DNA of 64,000 bases from Methylobacterium mesophilicum. GTDB taxonomy: Bacteria > Pseudomonadota > Alphaproteobacteria > Rhizobiales > Beijerinckiaceae. The notes beneath the pieces were generated by a model that saw only the letters and a program-made list of their open reading frames with translations, made no database searches and was not told where the DNA came from. Position 1 is the stretch's first letter; each line of letters begins with the position of its first letter. Location: the NCBI RefSeq assembly GCF_022179445.1, contig NZ_BPQU01000019.1, positions 1 through 64,000 of the forward strand, in the 5' to 3' direction. The position numbers were made by a program, and so were the translations under genes. Shown one piece after another: positions 35,344-43,436 of the stretch.

Positions 35344-36714
35344 TCACGCGCCGATCCATTTCATCGCGATGATCGTCCCGGTGACGGTCAGGGCGCCGCC
35401 GATCCGGGTGGCGATCTGGGCGAACGGCATCAGCGCCATGCGGTTGGCCGCCGTGAGGATCGCCACGTCGCCGGTGCCGCCCTGGCCGCTGTGGCAGGCG
35501 TTCACGATGGCGGTCTCGATCGGGTACATCCCGAGGGCGCGGCCGACGAAGAAGCCGGTGACCATCAGCGTGGACACGGTGGACACGATGGTGATCAGGT
35601 TCACCAGGGTGAACGCCGCCATCAGCTCGTTCCAGGGGGTGAGCGCCACCCCGATGGCGAAGAGCAGCGGGTAGGTCATCGAGACCTGCACGAACTTGTA
35701 GACCACGAAGCCGCCGGCCTGGAGATGGGGCGACACGGCGCTGCCGAGCTTGGCGAACACCGCCAGGAACAGCATCGCCACCGGCGCCGGCAGGCCGACG
35801 AGGTGGTGGGCGACGACCCCGAGCAGGTAGAGGGTGATGGCCGTGAGCCCGGCCGCGCCGATCGTGGCGGCGTCGATCTGGCCGCGGGCCGCCTCGGAGC
35901 GCGCCTGCGCGTCGCTCGATTCCATGCCCTCCGCGCCCGGCTGGAGCCGGCCCTCGCCGGTGAGGTGGGGATAGCGCTTGCCGACATAGTTGAGGGTGCC
36001 GGCGAAGATGATCGCGGTGAGCGAGCCGAGCATCACCGGCGGCAGCACCTGGGCGAACACGACGCCCTGCTGCTGGCCCAGGATCGCCGCGTAGCCGATG
36101 GAGAGCGGAATCGCGCCCTCGCCGACGCCGCCGGCCATGATCGGCACCACGATGAAGAAGAAGGTCTTGTAGGGGCCGAGCCCGAGCGCGGTGCCGACCA
36201 GGGTGCCGACGATGGCGGCCGCCACCGAGCCGACCGCGAGGGGCGCGAAGATCTTGAGGAAGCCCTTGATCAGGACGTCGCGATCCATGCCCAGGATCGA
36301 GCCGACGATGATCGTGGCGATGTAGATGTAGAGGAAGTTGGTGAACTTCGTGAAGTCGAAGATCGCCTTCTCCATCTGGGGCGGCACCAGCTTGTAGTAG
36401 ACGAGCGCCGACGGGATGAAGGTCGCGAAGATCGCGCCCGCGCCGATGTTGCGCAGGATCGGGATGCGCTTGCCGATCTCGGCGCAGGTGAAGCCGCCCA
36501 TCACCAGGACGGCGATCATGGTCGGCCCGTCCGGCTTGACCTCGCCCTCCTGGACCAGGACCACCAGCAGGATCGCCACGATGACGTAGAGCGGCAGCGG
36601 AATGATGCCGATCTTCATGTCGACCAGGCGCCACCAGCCCTCGGGCCAGAACCGTGCGGCGCGGCGCTCGTTGAGCGGCGTCGGCACGGGACTCGTCGAG
36701 GCGCTACTGGTCAT
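35344..36714 (-). CDS. 2-hydroxycarboxylate transporter (CitS/CCS family)
   Basis: A 456-residue secondary carrier of the 2HCT family, which moves citrate or malate with Na+ or H+. Both re-entrant-loop motifs are present: IMAGGVGEGAIPLSIGYA and CHSGQGGTGDVAIL. About eleven helices are visible. The ATG at 36714 has a GGAGGAAG site. It heads the operon with the MFS symporter downstream. Two unrelated tricarboxylate carriers in one operon is unusual. Confidence 0.9.
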   Translation of the reverse strand: MTSSASTSPVPTPLNERRAARFWPEGWWRLVDMKIGIIPLPLYVIVAILLVVLVQEGEVKPDGPTMIAVLVMGGFTCAEIGKRIPILRNIGAGAIFATFIPSALVYYKLVPPQMEKAIFDFTKFTNFLYIYIATIIVGSILGMDRDVLIKGFLKIFAPLAVGSVAAAIVGTLVGTALGLGPYKTFFFIVVPIMAGGVGEGAIPLSIGYAAILGQQQGVVFAQVLPPVMLGSLTAIIFAGTLNYVGKRYPHLTGEGRLQPGAEGMESSDAQARSEAARGQIDAATIGAAGLTAITLYLLGVVAHHLVGLPAPVAMLFLAVFAKLGSAVSPHLQAGGFVVYKFVQVSMTYPLLFAIGVALTPWNELMAAFTLVNLITIVSTVSTLMVTGFFVGRALGMYPIETAIVNACHSGQGGTGDVAILTAANRMALMPFAQIATRIGGALTVTGTIIAMKWIGA

Positions 36715-36950
36715 CGGCTTCCTCCGGACTTCCGACCACGCGCGGGCCCTTCCGGCCTTCGCCGCGCGGCCCCGATCGCCCCGACGGTCGCGACCTGGGC
36801 CGCCCGGTCGGCGGAGATAAAGTCGAATCCGGCGTATCAGCGCCCGCACAGGGCGGCAACGCGAACCGCGGGACAAAGCGCGCCACCTGTATTGGGGAGA
36901 GGGATTAAGCCGGCACCTCCAGTCGTCGCGTGGACGCACGATCGGGGACG

Positions 36951-36973
36951 GCGCCGGGGGTGCCCCCCGGCGC
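36951..36973 (-). terminator. GC stem-loop after porin 1
   Basis: A 10-bp stem (36951-36960 with 36964-36973) with a 3-base loop, 13 bases beyond the porin stop on the minus strand. No T run follows, so it may act as a 3' end stabiliser or as a weak terminator. Confidence 0.5.
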
Positions 36974-36985
36974 CGGCTCATCGGA

Positions 36986-38578
36986 TCAGAAGTCGCGCTG
37001 CACGCGGAAGCGGACGTGCGTCATCGAATCCTGCGTCGCCGTCCGCGGCACGAACGTGCCGTTGTTGATGGCGGCGACGTTCGCGTAGGCACCCGGGCCC
37101 TTGTCGAGGTCGATCACCCGGCCGCTCTTCACGCCGACCTGGGTGTAGAAGGCCTCGACGCCGATATCGAGATCCGCCACCGGCGACCAGATCAGGCTGC
37201 CGCCGACCACGTACTGGTAGGTGTCCCGCAGGGCCTGGCTCAGCTGGTAGAACCGGGTGCCGGGCACGCCGACGCCGTTGGTGCCGAAGCTGTTGCCGCT
37301 CGGGTTCACCAAGCTGAACAGCGCGCCCTGGGCCAGGCGGGCGCCGGCCGAGAAATCCTGCTCGCCGTAGGAGCCGAACAGCGCCGAGCGCCATTCCGGC
37401 GACCAGTAGTGCAGGTACGACGCCACCGCCGAGAAGCTGGTCGAGGTCTGGAGCTGGCCGGTGAACGGGTTGACCGACGCGTCGGCGAAGTACTGCTCGA
37501 ACTTCTGGGTATCGAAGCCAGTATTGGACTGCGCGTAGCAGCCGGCGATCATGCAATAGCCGGCATAGCTCTGCGCGCCGTTGGCGTAGGCCCCCTGCAG
37601 ATAGAGGGTATCCCCCGGGGCAATCGCCGGCAGGTTGACCTTCACGCCGCCCTGCACGCCCCAGCCCTGGACCGAGTTGGCATGCCGGATGCCGGTGAGC
37701 ACGCCACCCGCGCCCGCGGGCGTGTTGGTGCTCAGGTTGCCGACGTTGATCTCATGCGTGGCGGCCGAGAGCTGGGCCGAGCCCCAGGCCTGATCGATTC
37801 GCAGGGCGCCGACGAAATCGGGCAGCCGCGAGCGCTGGACGGCGTCGACGTTGCCGTAGCGGGACGGCCGGCCACTCGTGTAGCCGACGAAGACGGGGGC
37901 GAGCGCGTTCCCGGACGGCGAGAAGACCGGCGAGCGGGTGAAGACCGGGTCTTCCACCGACAGGGTCGCCGAGACGCCGTTGCCGAAGGTGGCGGTGTAG
38001 GCGAGCAGGTTGGTGGATGAATTGTCCGAGCCCGAGGTCGCGCCGTAGAACTCGAAATCGTGGGCGTAGAAGTCGTAGAACGACGAGGCGCGACCGGCGG
38101 TGAGGCCGGCGAACTGGATGAACGCCTTGTCGACGTTCACGTATTGCTGCGCCCGATTCACCTCATCGACGCCCGTGGCACGATAGGCTTGGCCGATACG
38201 CACCATCGTGCCGGAATGGATGGTTCCGGTGCGGGAGGCGGCATCCAGGCGCACGAAGGCGCGCAGGGCGCCGTAGGCGGTCTGGGTGCGGGCATCCATG
38301 TTGAAGCGCGCCAGCCCCCGGAAGCCCGACGTGTCGCCGGCCGCGCCCGGCTGGCGGCTGGACGAGGTCTGGTAGGCCCCCTCGAACCGGGCCCGGCCCG
38401 AGACGCGCAGGCACGTGTCGGTGCCCGGGATGTAGAAGAAGCCGGCCCCGAAGGCCGAGCAGACGCGGACGAACTCGATCGGCGCCGCCTTCTTGATCGG
38501 AAAGTCGGCGGCCTGGGCGGATCCGACCGCGACGAACGCGGTCGCGGATCCGAGCAAGAAATGGTTCAATAATCTCAT
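36986..38578 (-). CDS. Outer-membrane porin (Porin_2 type), copy 1 of 4
   Basis: A 530-residue trimeric-porin-type protein. Signal peptide: residues 1-22 (ending SAQA-A). The mature N-terminus IEFVRVCSAFGAGFFYIPGTDTC shows the two conserved Cys and the strand pattern of alphaproteobacterial Porin_2 proteins. Many short amphipathic strands follow, with plug/loop segments such as SFYDFYAHDFEF and a terminal Phe (RFRVQRDF), the outer-membrane assembly signal. It is the most diverged of four tandem genes and differs in loops and 5' leader. The ATG at 38578 is used; an upstream TTG is less likely. Confidence 0.92.
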   Translation of the reverse strand: MRLLNHFLLGSATAFVAVGSAQAADFPIKKAAPIEFVRVCSAFGAGFFYIPGTDTCLRVSGRARFEGAYQTSSSRQPGAAGDTSGFRGLARFNMDARTQTAYGALRAFVRLDAASRTGTIHSGTMVRIGQAYRATGVDEVNRAQQYVNVDKAFIQFAGLTAGRASSFYDFYAHDFEFYGATSGSDNSSTNLLAYTATFGNGVSATLSVEDPVFTRSPVFSPSGNALAPVFVGYTSGRPSRYGNVDAVQRSRLPDFVGALRIDQAWGSAQLSAATHEINVGNLSTNTPAGAGGVLTGIRHANSVQGWGVQGGVKVNLPAIAPGDTLYLQGAYANGAQSYAGYCMIAGCYAQSNTGFDTQKFEQYFADASVNPFTGQLQTSTSFSAVASYLHYWSPEWRSALFGSYGEQDFSAGARLAQGALFSLVNPSGNSFGTNGVGVPGTRFYQLSQALRDTYQYVVGGSLIWSPVADLDIGVEAFYTQVGVKSGRVIDLDKGPGAYANVAAINNGTFVPRTATQDSMTHVRFRVQRDF

Positions 38579-39135
38579 CAAGACCCCCAGAATTTTGAAG
38601 CCGAAGACGGCAACGCTTCCCGTTTTTCTGCGGAACGCAGATTGTTCTTTGATTTTTTATTTGCAGAAGAGAGATCGGCAAGTTTTACCGCATCTCATCT
38701 TTCGCCGACGATCCTGCGATCCCGATCTTTAGCAAGCAACAGTGATTCAAAGTTCCGCCTGAGCATTTATGAATTTGTTGCTGATCTGCCACGTAACGCG
38801 TGATATGTTTTGATTTTATTCAACTTCAGTATTTGCCATGAGGTATTTGCAATTGGACAATTTTTTCCGTCGTCATTGCTCTTGGTGTAACCAGATGCGC
38901 CCGATCATTGATCATGATCGGCGACAGCACGGAGCGGCGATCCCGCCGAACGGGCGGCGCACCTGCCCCGGACGGTGGCGCGCTTGCACCAACCGCCTCG
39001 TGATCGGCGGCGATCGAGCCGCCATCCCGACCGGGGACAGGGCCGCCGGTCCTCATCGACGAATCGCGGGGGGCCCTCGAGCGCCAGCGCTCGGTCCGGC
39101 GCCCGGGAGCCTGGCGGCGCGATGCACAGCGCAAG
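38579..39135. other. AT-rich upstream region of porin 1, then GC-rich stretch
   Basis: No gene seen. About 38590-38890 is markedly AT-rich for this genome and upstream of porin 1, so it probably holds its promoter and regulator sites. From about 38900 the sequence returns to high GC. Open frames here are short and unconvincing. Confidence 0.5.
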
Positions 39136-39160
39136 GAGGCCCGGCGCAGGGCCGGGCCTC
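39136..39160 (-). terminator. GC stem-loop after porin 2
   Basis: A perfect 10-bp stem GAGGCCCGGC/GCCGGGCCTC with a 5-base loop, 26 bases after the porin 2 stop on the minus strand. Only a CCTT follows, so it is a weak terminator candidate. Confidence 0.55.
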
Positions 39161-39186
39161 GGGTGTCGCGGCGCCGCAATACCGGC

Positions 39187-40788
39187 TCAGAAGTCGCGCT
39201 GGACCCGCAGGCGGATCTGCGAGACCGAATCCTGGGTCGCAGTCCGGGGCATGAAGGTGCCGGCGTTGATCTGGGCGATGGCACCGTAGGCGCCCGGGCT
39301 CTTGTCGAGATCGATCGCCCGGCCGCTCTTCAGGCCGATCTGCGTGTAGTAGCCCTCGACGCCGACATCGAGGTCCTTCACCGGCGACCAGATCAGGCTC
39401 GCGCCGGCCACGAACTGGTCGGTGTCGCGGAGCGCCTGGCTCAGTTGATAGAACCGCGTGCCCGGGACGCCGACCGCGTTGGTGCCGAAGGGATTGCCGC
39501 CGGCGAGGGTGCTCACCAGGCCGTAGGCCGCGCCCTGCGCAAGGCGGGCGCCGCGGGCGAAGCCCTGCGCGCCGTAGGAGCCGAAGACGGCCGAGCGCCA
39601 GTCCGGCGACCAGTAGTGCAGGTACGACGCCACCGCGGTGAAGCTCCGCGAGGTCTGCAGCCGGCCGGTGAACGGGTCGACCGTCGCGTCCGAGAAGAAT
39701 TGGCTGAATTTCTGGCCCTGGATCGTCGCCGGGCTCTGTCCGGCAGAGCCGCTGAACGCCGAATAGCCCGTGTAGAACTGCGCGCCCTCGCCGTAGGCGC
39801 CCTGCAGGTACAGGGCGTCGCCCGGCGCGACGGACGGCGTGTTCACCTTCACGCCGCCCTGCACCGCCCAGCCCTGGACGCTGTCGGTGTGCGCGACGGC
39901 GGCGTTCGCGCCGGTGCCGAGCCCGACGTTGCCGACGTTCAGCTCATGGGTGGCGGCCGAAAGCTGCGCGGAGCCCCAGGCCTGGTCGAGGCGCAGGGCA
40001 CCGACGAAGTCGGGCAGGCGCTCGCGCTGGATGCCGTCGATGGCGGCGAAGCTCGACGGAGCGCCCCGGGGATAGCCGACGAAGACCGGGCTGGCCGGAG
40101 CGGCGCCCCCCGAGGGCGCGAAGATCGGCGTGCGGCGGAAGACCGGGTCTTCCACCGACAGGGTCGCCGACAGGCCGTTGCCGAGGGCCGCCGTGTAGGC
40201 GAGCAGGTTGGTCGAGGCGACATCCGAGCCGGCGGTGCTGCCCGACAGCTCGAAATCGTGGGCATAGAAGTCGAAGAACGAGGAGGCGCGACCGGCCGTG
40301 AGCCCGGCGAACTGGATGAACGCCTTGTCGACGTTCACGATCTGCTGGACGCGCCCGACCTGATCGACGCCGGTGGCGACGTAGGCCGAGCCGATGCGCT
40401 CCTGGGTGCCGGATCGGCCCACACCGGCCGCACCGGTCCGGCTTCCGGCCTCGAGGCGCACGAAGGCGCGCAGCGTGCCGTAGGCGGTCTGGGTGCGGGC
40501 ATCGAGGTTGAAGCGCAGCAGCCCGCGATAGCCCGACGTATCGCCGCCGTTGGTCCCGGCCTGCCGGGTATAGCTGGTGATGTAGCCGCCCTCGAACCGG
40601 GCGCGGCCGGAGACGCGCAGGCAGGTGTCGGCGCCCGGGATGAAGAAGAAGCCGGTGCCGTAGGCCGAGCAGACCCGGACATACGCGATCGGTGCCGCCG
40701 TCCCGACCGGAAGGTCGGCCGCGGCGGCTCCCCCGGCCATCGCGAGGGTGGCGGCCGAGCCCAGCAGGAGAGACGTCGATCGCCTCAT
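39187..40788 (-). CDS. Outer-membrane porin (Porin_2 type), copy 2 of 4
   Basis: A 533-residue porin, paralogous to its neighbours along its whole length. Signal peptide residues 1-24 (ending GAAAA-D). The Cys pair region reads AYVRVCSAYGTGFFFIPGADTC and the C-terminus is RLRVQRDF. The ATG at 40788 follows GAGG; the frame is open to 40878 but that part reads into the previous terminator. Compared with copies 3 and 4 its leader peptide is different (MRRSTSLLLG). It is separated from copy 3 by 134 bases containing a terminator, so it needs its own promoter in that gap. Confidence 0.92.
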   Translation of the reverse strand: MRRSTSLLLGSAATLAMAGGAAAADLPVGTAAPIAYVRVCSAYGTGFFFIPGADTCLRVSGRARFEGGYITSYTRQAGTNGGDTSGYRGLLRFNLDARTQTAYGTLRAFVRLEAGSRTGAAGVGRSGTQERIGSAYVATGVDQVGRVQQIVNVDKAFIQFAGLTAGRASSFFDFYAHDFELSGSTAGSDVASTNLLAYTAALGNGLSATLSVEDPVFRRTPIFAPSGGAAPASPVFVGYPRGAPSSFAAIDGIQRERLPDFVGALRLDQAWGSAQLSAATHELNVGNVGLGTGANAAVAHTDSVQGWAVQGGVKVNTPSVAPGDALYLQGAYGEGAQFYTGYSAFSGSAGQSPATIQGQKFSQFFSDATVDPFTGRLQTSRSFTAVASYLHYWSPDWRSAVFGSYGAQGFARGARLAQGAAYGLVSTLAGGNPFGTNAVGVPGTRFYQLSQALRDTDQFVAGASLIWSPVKDLDVGVEGYYTQIGLKSGRAIDLDKSPGAYGAIAQINAGTFMPRTATQDSVSQIRLRVQRDF

Positions 40789-40832
40789 CAAAGGCCTCGC
40801 TATTCTTAGCCGGCACAGCGGGACTGGCGCCA

Positions 40833-40863
40833 GAAAAAGCGGCCCGGCGCGGGGCCGGGCCTT
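40833..40863 (-). terminator. Rho-independent terminator of porin 3
   Basis: An 8-bp GC stem GGCCCGGC/GCCGGGCC (40841-40848 with 40854-40861) followed on the minus strand by a T run (40834-40838). It lies 60 bases after the porin 3 stop. Confidence 0.8.
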
Positions 40864-40922
40864 GGAAGTCGAGTGCACGAGGACGGGTGCCGGGACCGAA
40901 GCCCCGGCACCGCTGGGGCGGA

Positions 40923-42509
40923 TCAGAAGTCGCGCTGGACGCGGAAGCGGACCTGCGAGATCGAGTCCTGCGTCGCGGTACGCGGCACGAAGGTGCCGTT
41001 GTTGATGCCGGCGACGTTGTTGTAGGCGGTCGGGCTCTTATCCTGGTCGATCACTCGGCCGCTCTTCAGGCCGATCTGCGTGTAGTAGCCCTCGACGCCG
41101 ATATCGAGATCCTTCACTGGCGACCAGATCAGGCTCGCGCCGGCGACGAACTGGTAGTTGTCGCGGAGCGCCTGGCTCAGCTGATAGAACCGCGTGCCGG
41201 GCACGCCCACGGCGTTGGGGCCGGAGATGAGGCCGGAGCCGGCGAGGCCATAGGCGGCCCCCTGCGCGATACGGGCGGCGCGGGAGAAGCTCTGCTCGCC
41301 GTAGGAGCCGAACAGGGCCGAGCGCCATTCCGGCGACCAGTAGTGCAGGTACGACGCAACAGCGGTGAAGCTCTGCGAGGTCTGCAGCTGGCCGGTGAAC
41401 GGGTTGATCGTGGCGTCCGAGAAGAACTGGTTGAACTTCTGGCCCTGGATCGTCGCCGGGTTCTGCGCGTAGGATCCGCTATACGCGGAATAGCCCGTGT
41501 AGAGCTGCGCGCCGTCACTATAGGCGCCCTGCAGGTACAGGGCGTCGCCAGGCGCGACGAACGGGGTGTTCACCTTCAGGCCGCCCTGCACCGCCCAGGC
41601 CTGGACGCTGTTGGTGTGCGCGATGTTGACGTTCGTGCCTGCGACGGGATTCGTCGCGATATTGCCGACGTTCAGCTCATGGGTGGCGGCCGAGATCTGA
41701 GCCGAGCCCCAGGCCTGGTCGAGGCGCAGGGCACCGACGAAGTCGGGCAGACGCTCGCGCTGAACGGTGTCGATCGTGCTCAGCACGGTCGGAGCGCCCC
41801 GGGTGTAGCCGACGAACACGGGGCTGACGGTGGACGCGTAGGGCGCGAAGATCGGCGTGCGGCGGAAGACCGGGTCTTCCACCGACAGGGTCGCCGACAC
41901 GCCGTTGCCCAGCACCGCCGTGTAGGCGAGCAGGTTGGTCGAGGCGTTGTCCGAGCCGAGCGTGCTGCCGGTGATCTCGAAGTCGTGCGCGTAGAAGTCG
42001 AAGAACGAGGACGCGCGACCGGCGGTCAGGCCGGCGAACTGGATGAACGCCTTGTCGACGTTCATGTATTGCTGAGCGCGACCCACCTGATCGACGCCCG
42101 TTGAGGCGTAGGCCTGGCCGATGCGCTGCTGGGTGCCGGACTGGCCGATGCCGGAATAGCCGGTGCGGCTGCCGGCATCGAGGCGCACGAAGGCGCGGAG
42201 CGTACCGTAGGCGGTCTGGGTGCGGGCATCCATGTTGATGCGCATCCGGCCCTGGTAGCCCGAGGTGTCGCCGTTGCCGCCCTGGCGCGAGTAGCTGGCC
42301 ATGTAGCCGCCCTCGAACCGGGCGCGGCCCGAGATGCGCAGGCAGGTGTCGGTGCCCGGGATGTAGAAGAAGCCGGCCCCGAAGGCGGAGCAGACGCGGA
42401 CGTACTCGATCGGCGCCGCCTTCTTGATCGGAAGGTCGGCGGCCTGGGCTGCCCCGATCGCCGCGAAGGCGGCGGCCGAGCCGAGCAGCGAGCTCTTCAA
42501 GAGCTTCAT
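40923..42509 (-). CDS. Outer-membrane porin (Porin_2 type), copy 3 of 4
   Basis: A 528-residue porin. Signal peptide MKLLKSSLLGSAAAFAAIG, ending AQA-A, is nearly identical to copy 4. The mature start IEYVRVCSAFGAGFFYIPGTDTC and terminal RFRVQRDF are as in the family. The ATG at 42509 has GGAG at good spacing. The 26-base leader just upstream is the same as that of copy 4, showing recent duplication that includes the translation-start region. The loops (for example after FRRTPIFAPYAS) vary from copy to copy, as expected for surface-exposed parts. Confidence 0.93.
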   Translation of the reverse strand: MKLLKSSLLGSAAAFAAIGAAQAADLPIKKAAPIEYVRVCSAFGAGFFYIPGTDTCLRISGRARFEGGYMASYSRQGGNGDTSGYQGRMRINMDARTQTAYGTLRAFVRLDAGSRTGYSGIGQSGTQQRIGQAYASTGVDQVGRAQQYMNVDKAFIQFAGLTAGRASSFFDFYAHDFEITGSTLGSDNASTNLLAYTAVLGNGVSATLSVEDPVFRRTPIFAPYASTVSPVFVGYTRGAPTVLSTIDTVQRERLPDFVGALRLDQAWGSAQISAATHELNVGNIATNPVAGTNVNIAHTNSVQAWAVQGGLKVNTPFVAPGDALYLQGAYSDGAQLYTGYSAYSGSYAQNPATIQGQKFNQFFSDATINPFTGQLQTSQSFTAVASYLHYWSPEWRSALFGSYGEQSFSRAARIAQGAAYGLAGSGLISGPNAVGVPGTRFYQLSQALRDNYQFVAGASLIWSPVKDLDIGVEGYYTQIGLKSGRVIDQDKSPTAYNNVAGINNGTFVPRTATQDSISQVRFRVQRDF

Positions 42510-42535
42510 AGATATCTCCAAAGCTTCGAGACCCG
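42510..42535 (-). repeat. Porin leader repeat, copy at porin 3
   Basis: The 26-base untranslated leader, with core CGAAGCTTTGGAGATATCT before the ATG, is shared with 45090-45115 (one mismatch), and identity continues into the first ~30 bases of coding sequence. Confidence 0.8.
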
Positions 42536-43345
42536 AAAACACCCACGAGTCCGGTTTATCCGGCCCTCGCAGCGCTCGATGTTGTTGAATTCTGCAATCT
42601 TAAGTGCAGATTTTTAGAGATCTCCCGCGTCCGAGATTCCTCTATGCGGTTTCATATGATGGAATGCGCCTTATCCAAGCAACATCGATATCATTCGATC
42701 TGTGGGATTGATTTGTTTTGTTGCAAAGTCGCAACGCCACGAAAATGTTTTGCAGTATTATTGAATATATAGATTGTAGAATTAGTCTGATTGACGCGGA
42801 TACTTATTGCGAACATCTCACAAGAAATATCTCCGCAGCCGCGATTTTTATCCGCACGCGCGTGGGTCTGCCGATACGGCCGGACCCGGGCTCATCCCGC
42901 GGTGACGCGCCGGCCCATGGTCTCGAGCCGCCGCGTCGTCGGCTCCGTTCGGCGCATCGCCGTGCGGCGGCAGCGGTCGCGACGGCCGGCTCGCGAAGAT
43001 CCGTCGCGCCGGGTCCGCCCGTGATTCGACCGGATCGGCGAATCGATTCGTGCGGCGACGGCGCGGCCGAACGACGGCCCCGGCAGCGCGTCGGGACGCG
43101 GCGGGTATGGGGAGGATGGGGGCGGTCGAGCGGCGCCCCCGGGAACCGGCGCCCGAGGCCGGTCAGCGGCGCGGTGCGGAAACGCGGTCTGGCCGTGATC
43201 CGTGCCGGATGCGGGCTTCGCGGGTTCGGTCCGGAGTTCGTGTGTGGCGGCGGCGCCGCCGGGAACCGTTCGGCGGCGGCCCTGAAGCGGCGACGTCCGG
43301 AAGCGGGGCAGGCGCGGCGTCCGGCGTCATCGAGCCCGCCGACAA
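42510..43345. other. Upstream region of porin 3: AT-rich island, then GC-rich non-coding
   Basis: No gene supported. About 42575-42860 is strongly AT-rich and contains short palindromes such as TCATATGA and a TCTGCA-N8-TGCAGA repeat (42592-42611). It probably carries the promoter and operators of porin 3. From about 42870 to 43345 the DNA is very GC-rich and its open frames look random. No known RNA gene recognised. Confidence 0.5.
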
Positions 43346-43376
43346 CGAAAAAGGCCCAGCCGGAGGGCTGGGCCTT
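43346..43376 (-). terminator. Rho-independent terminator of porin 4
   Basis: A perfect 11-bp stem AAGGCCCAGCC/GGCTGGGCCTT (43351-43361 with 43366-43376) followed on the minus strand by five T. It lies 60 bases after the porin 4 stop. Confidence 0.92.
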
Positions 43377-43436
43377 GAGATCCGTGGAACCGGGGAACCG
43401 GCGCGGGGGGGTGTATCCCCGCGCCGACGATGCGGC

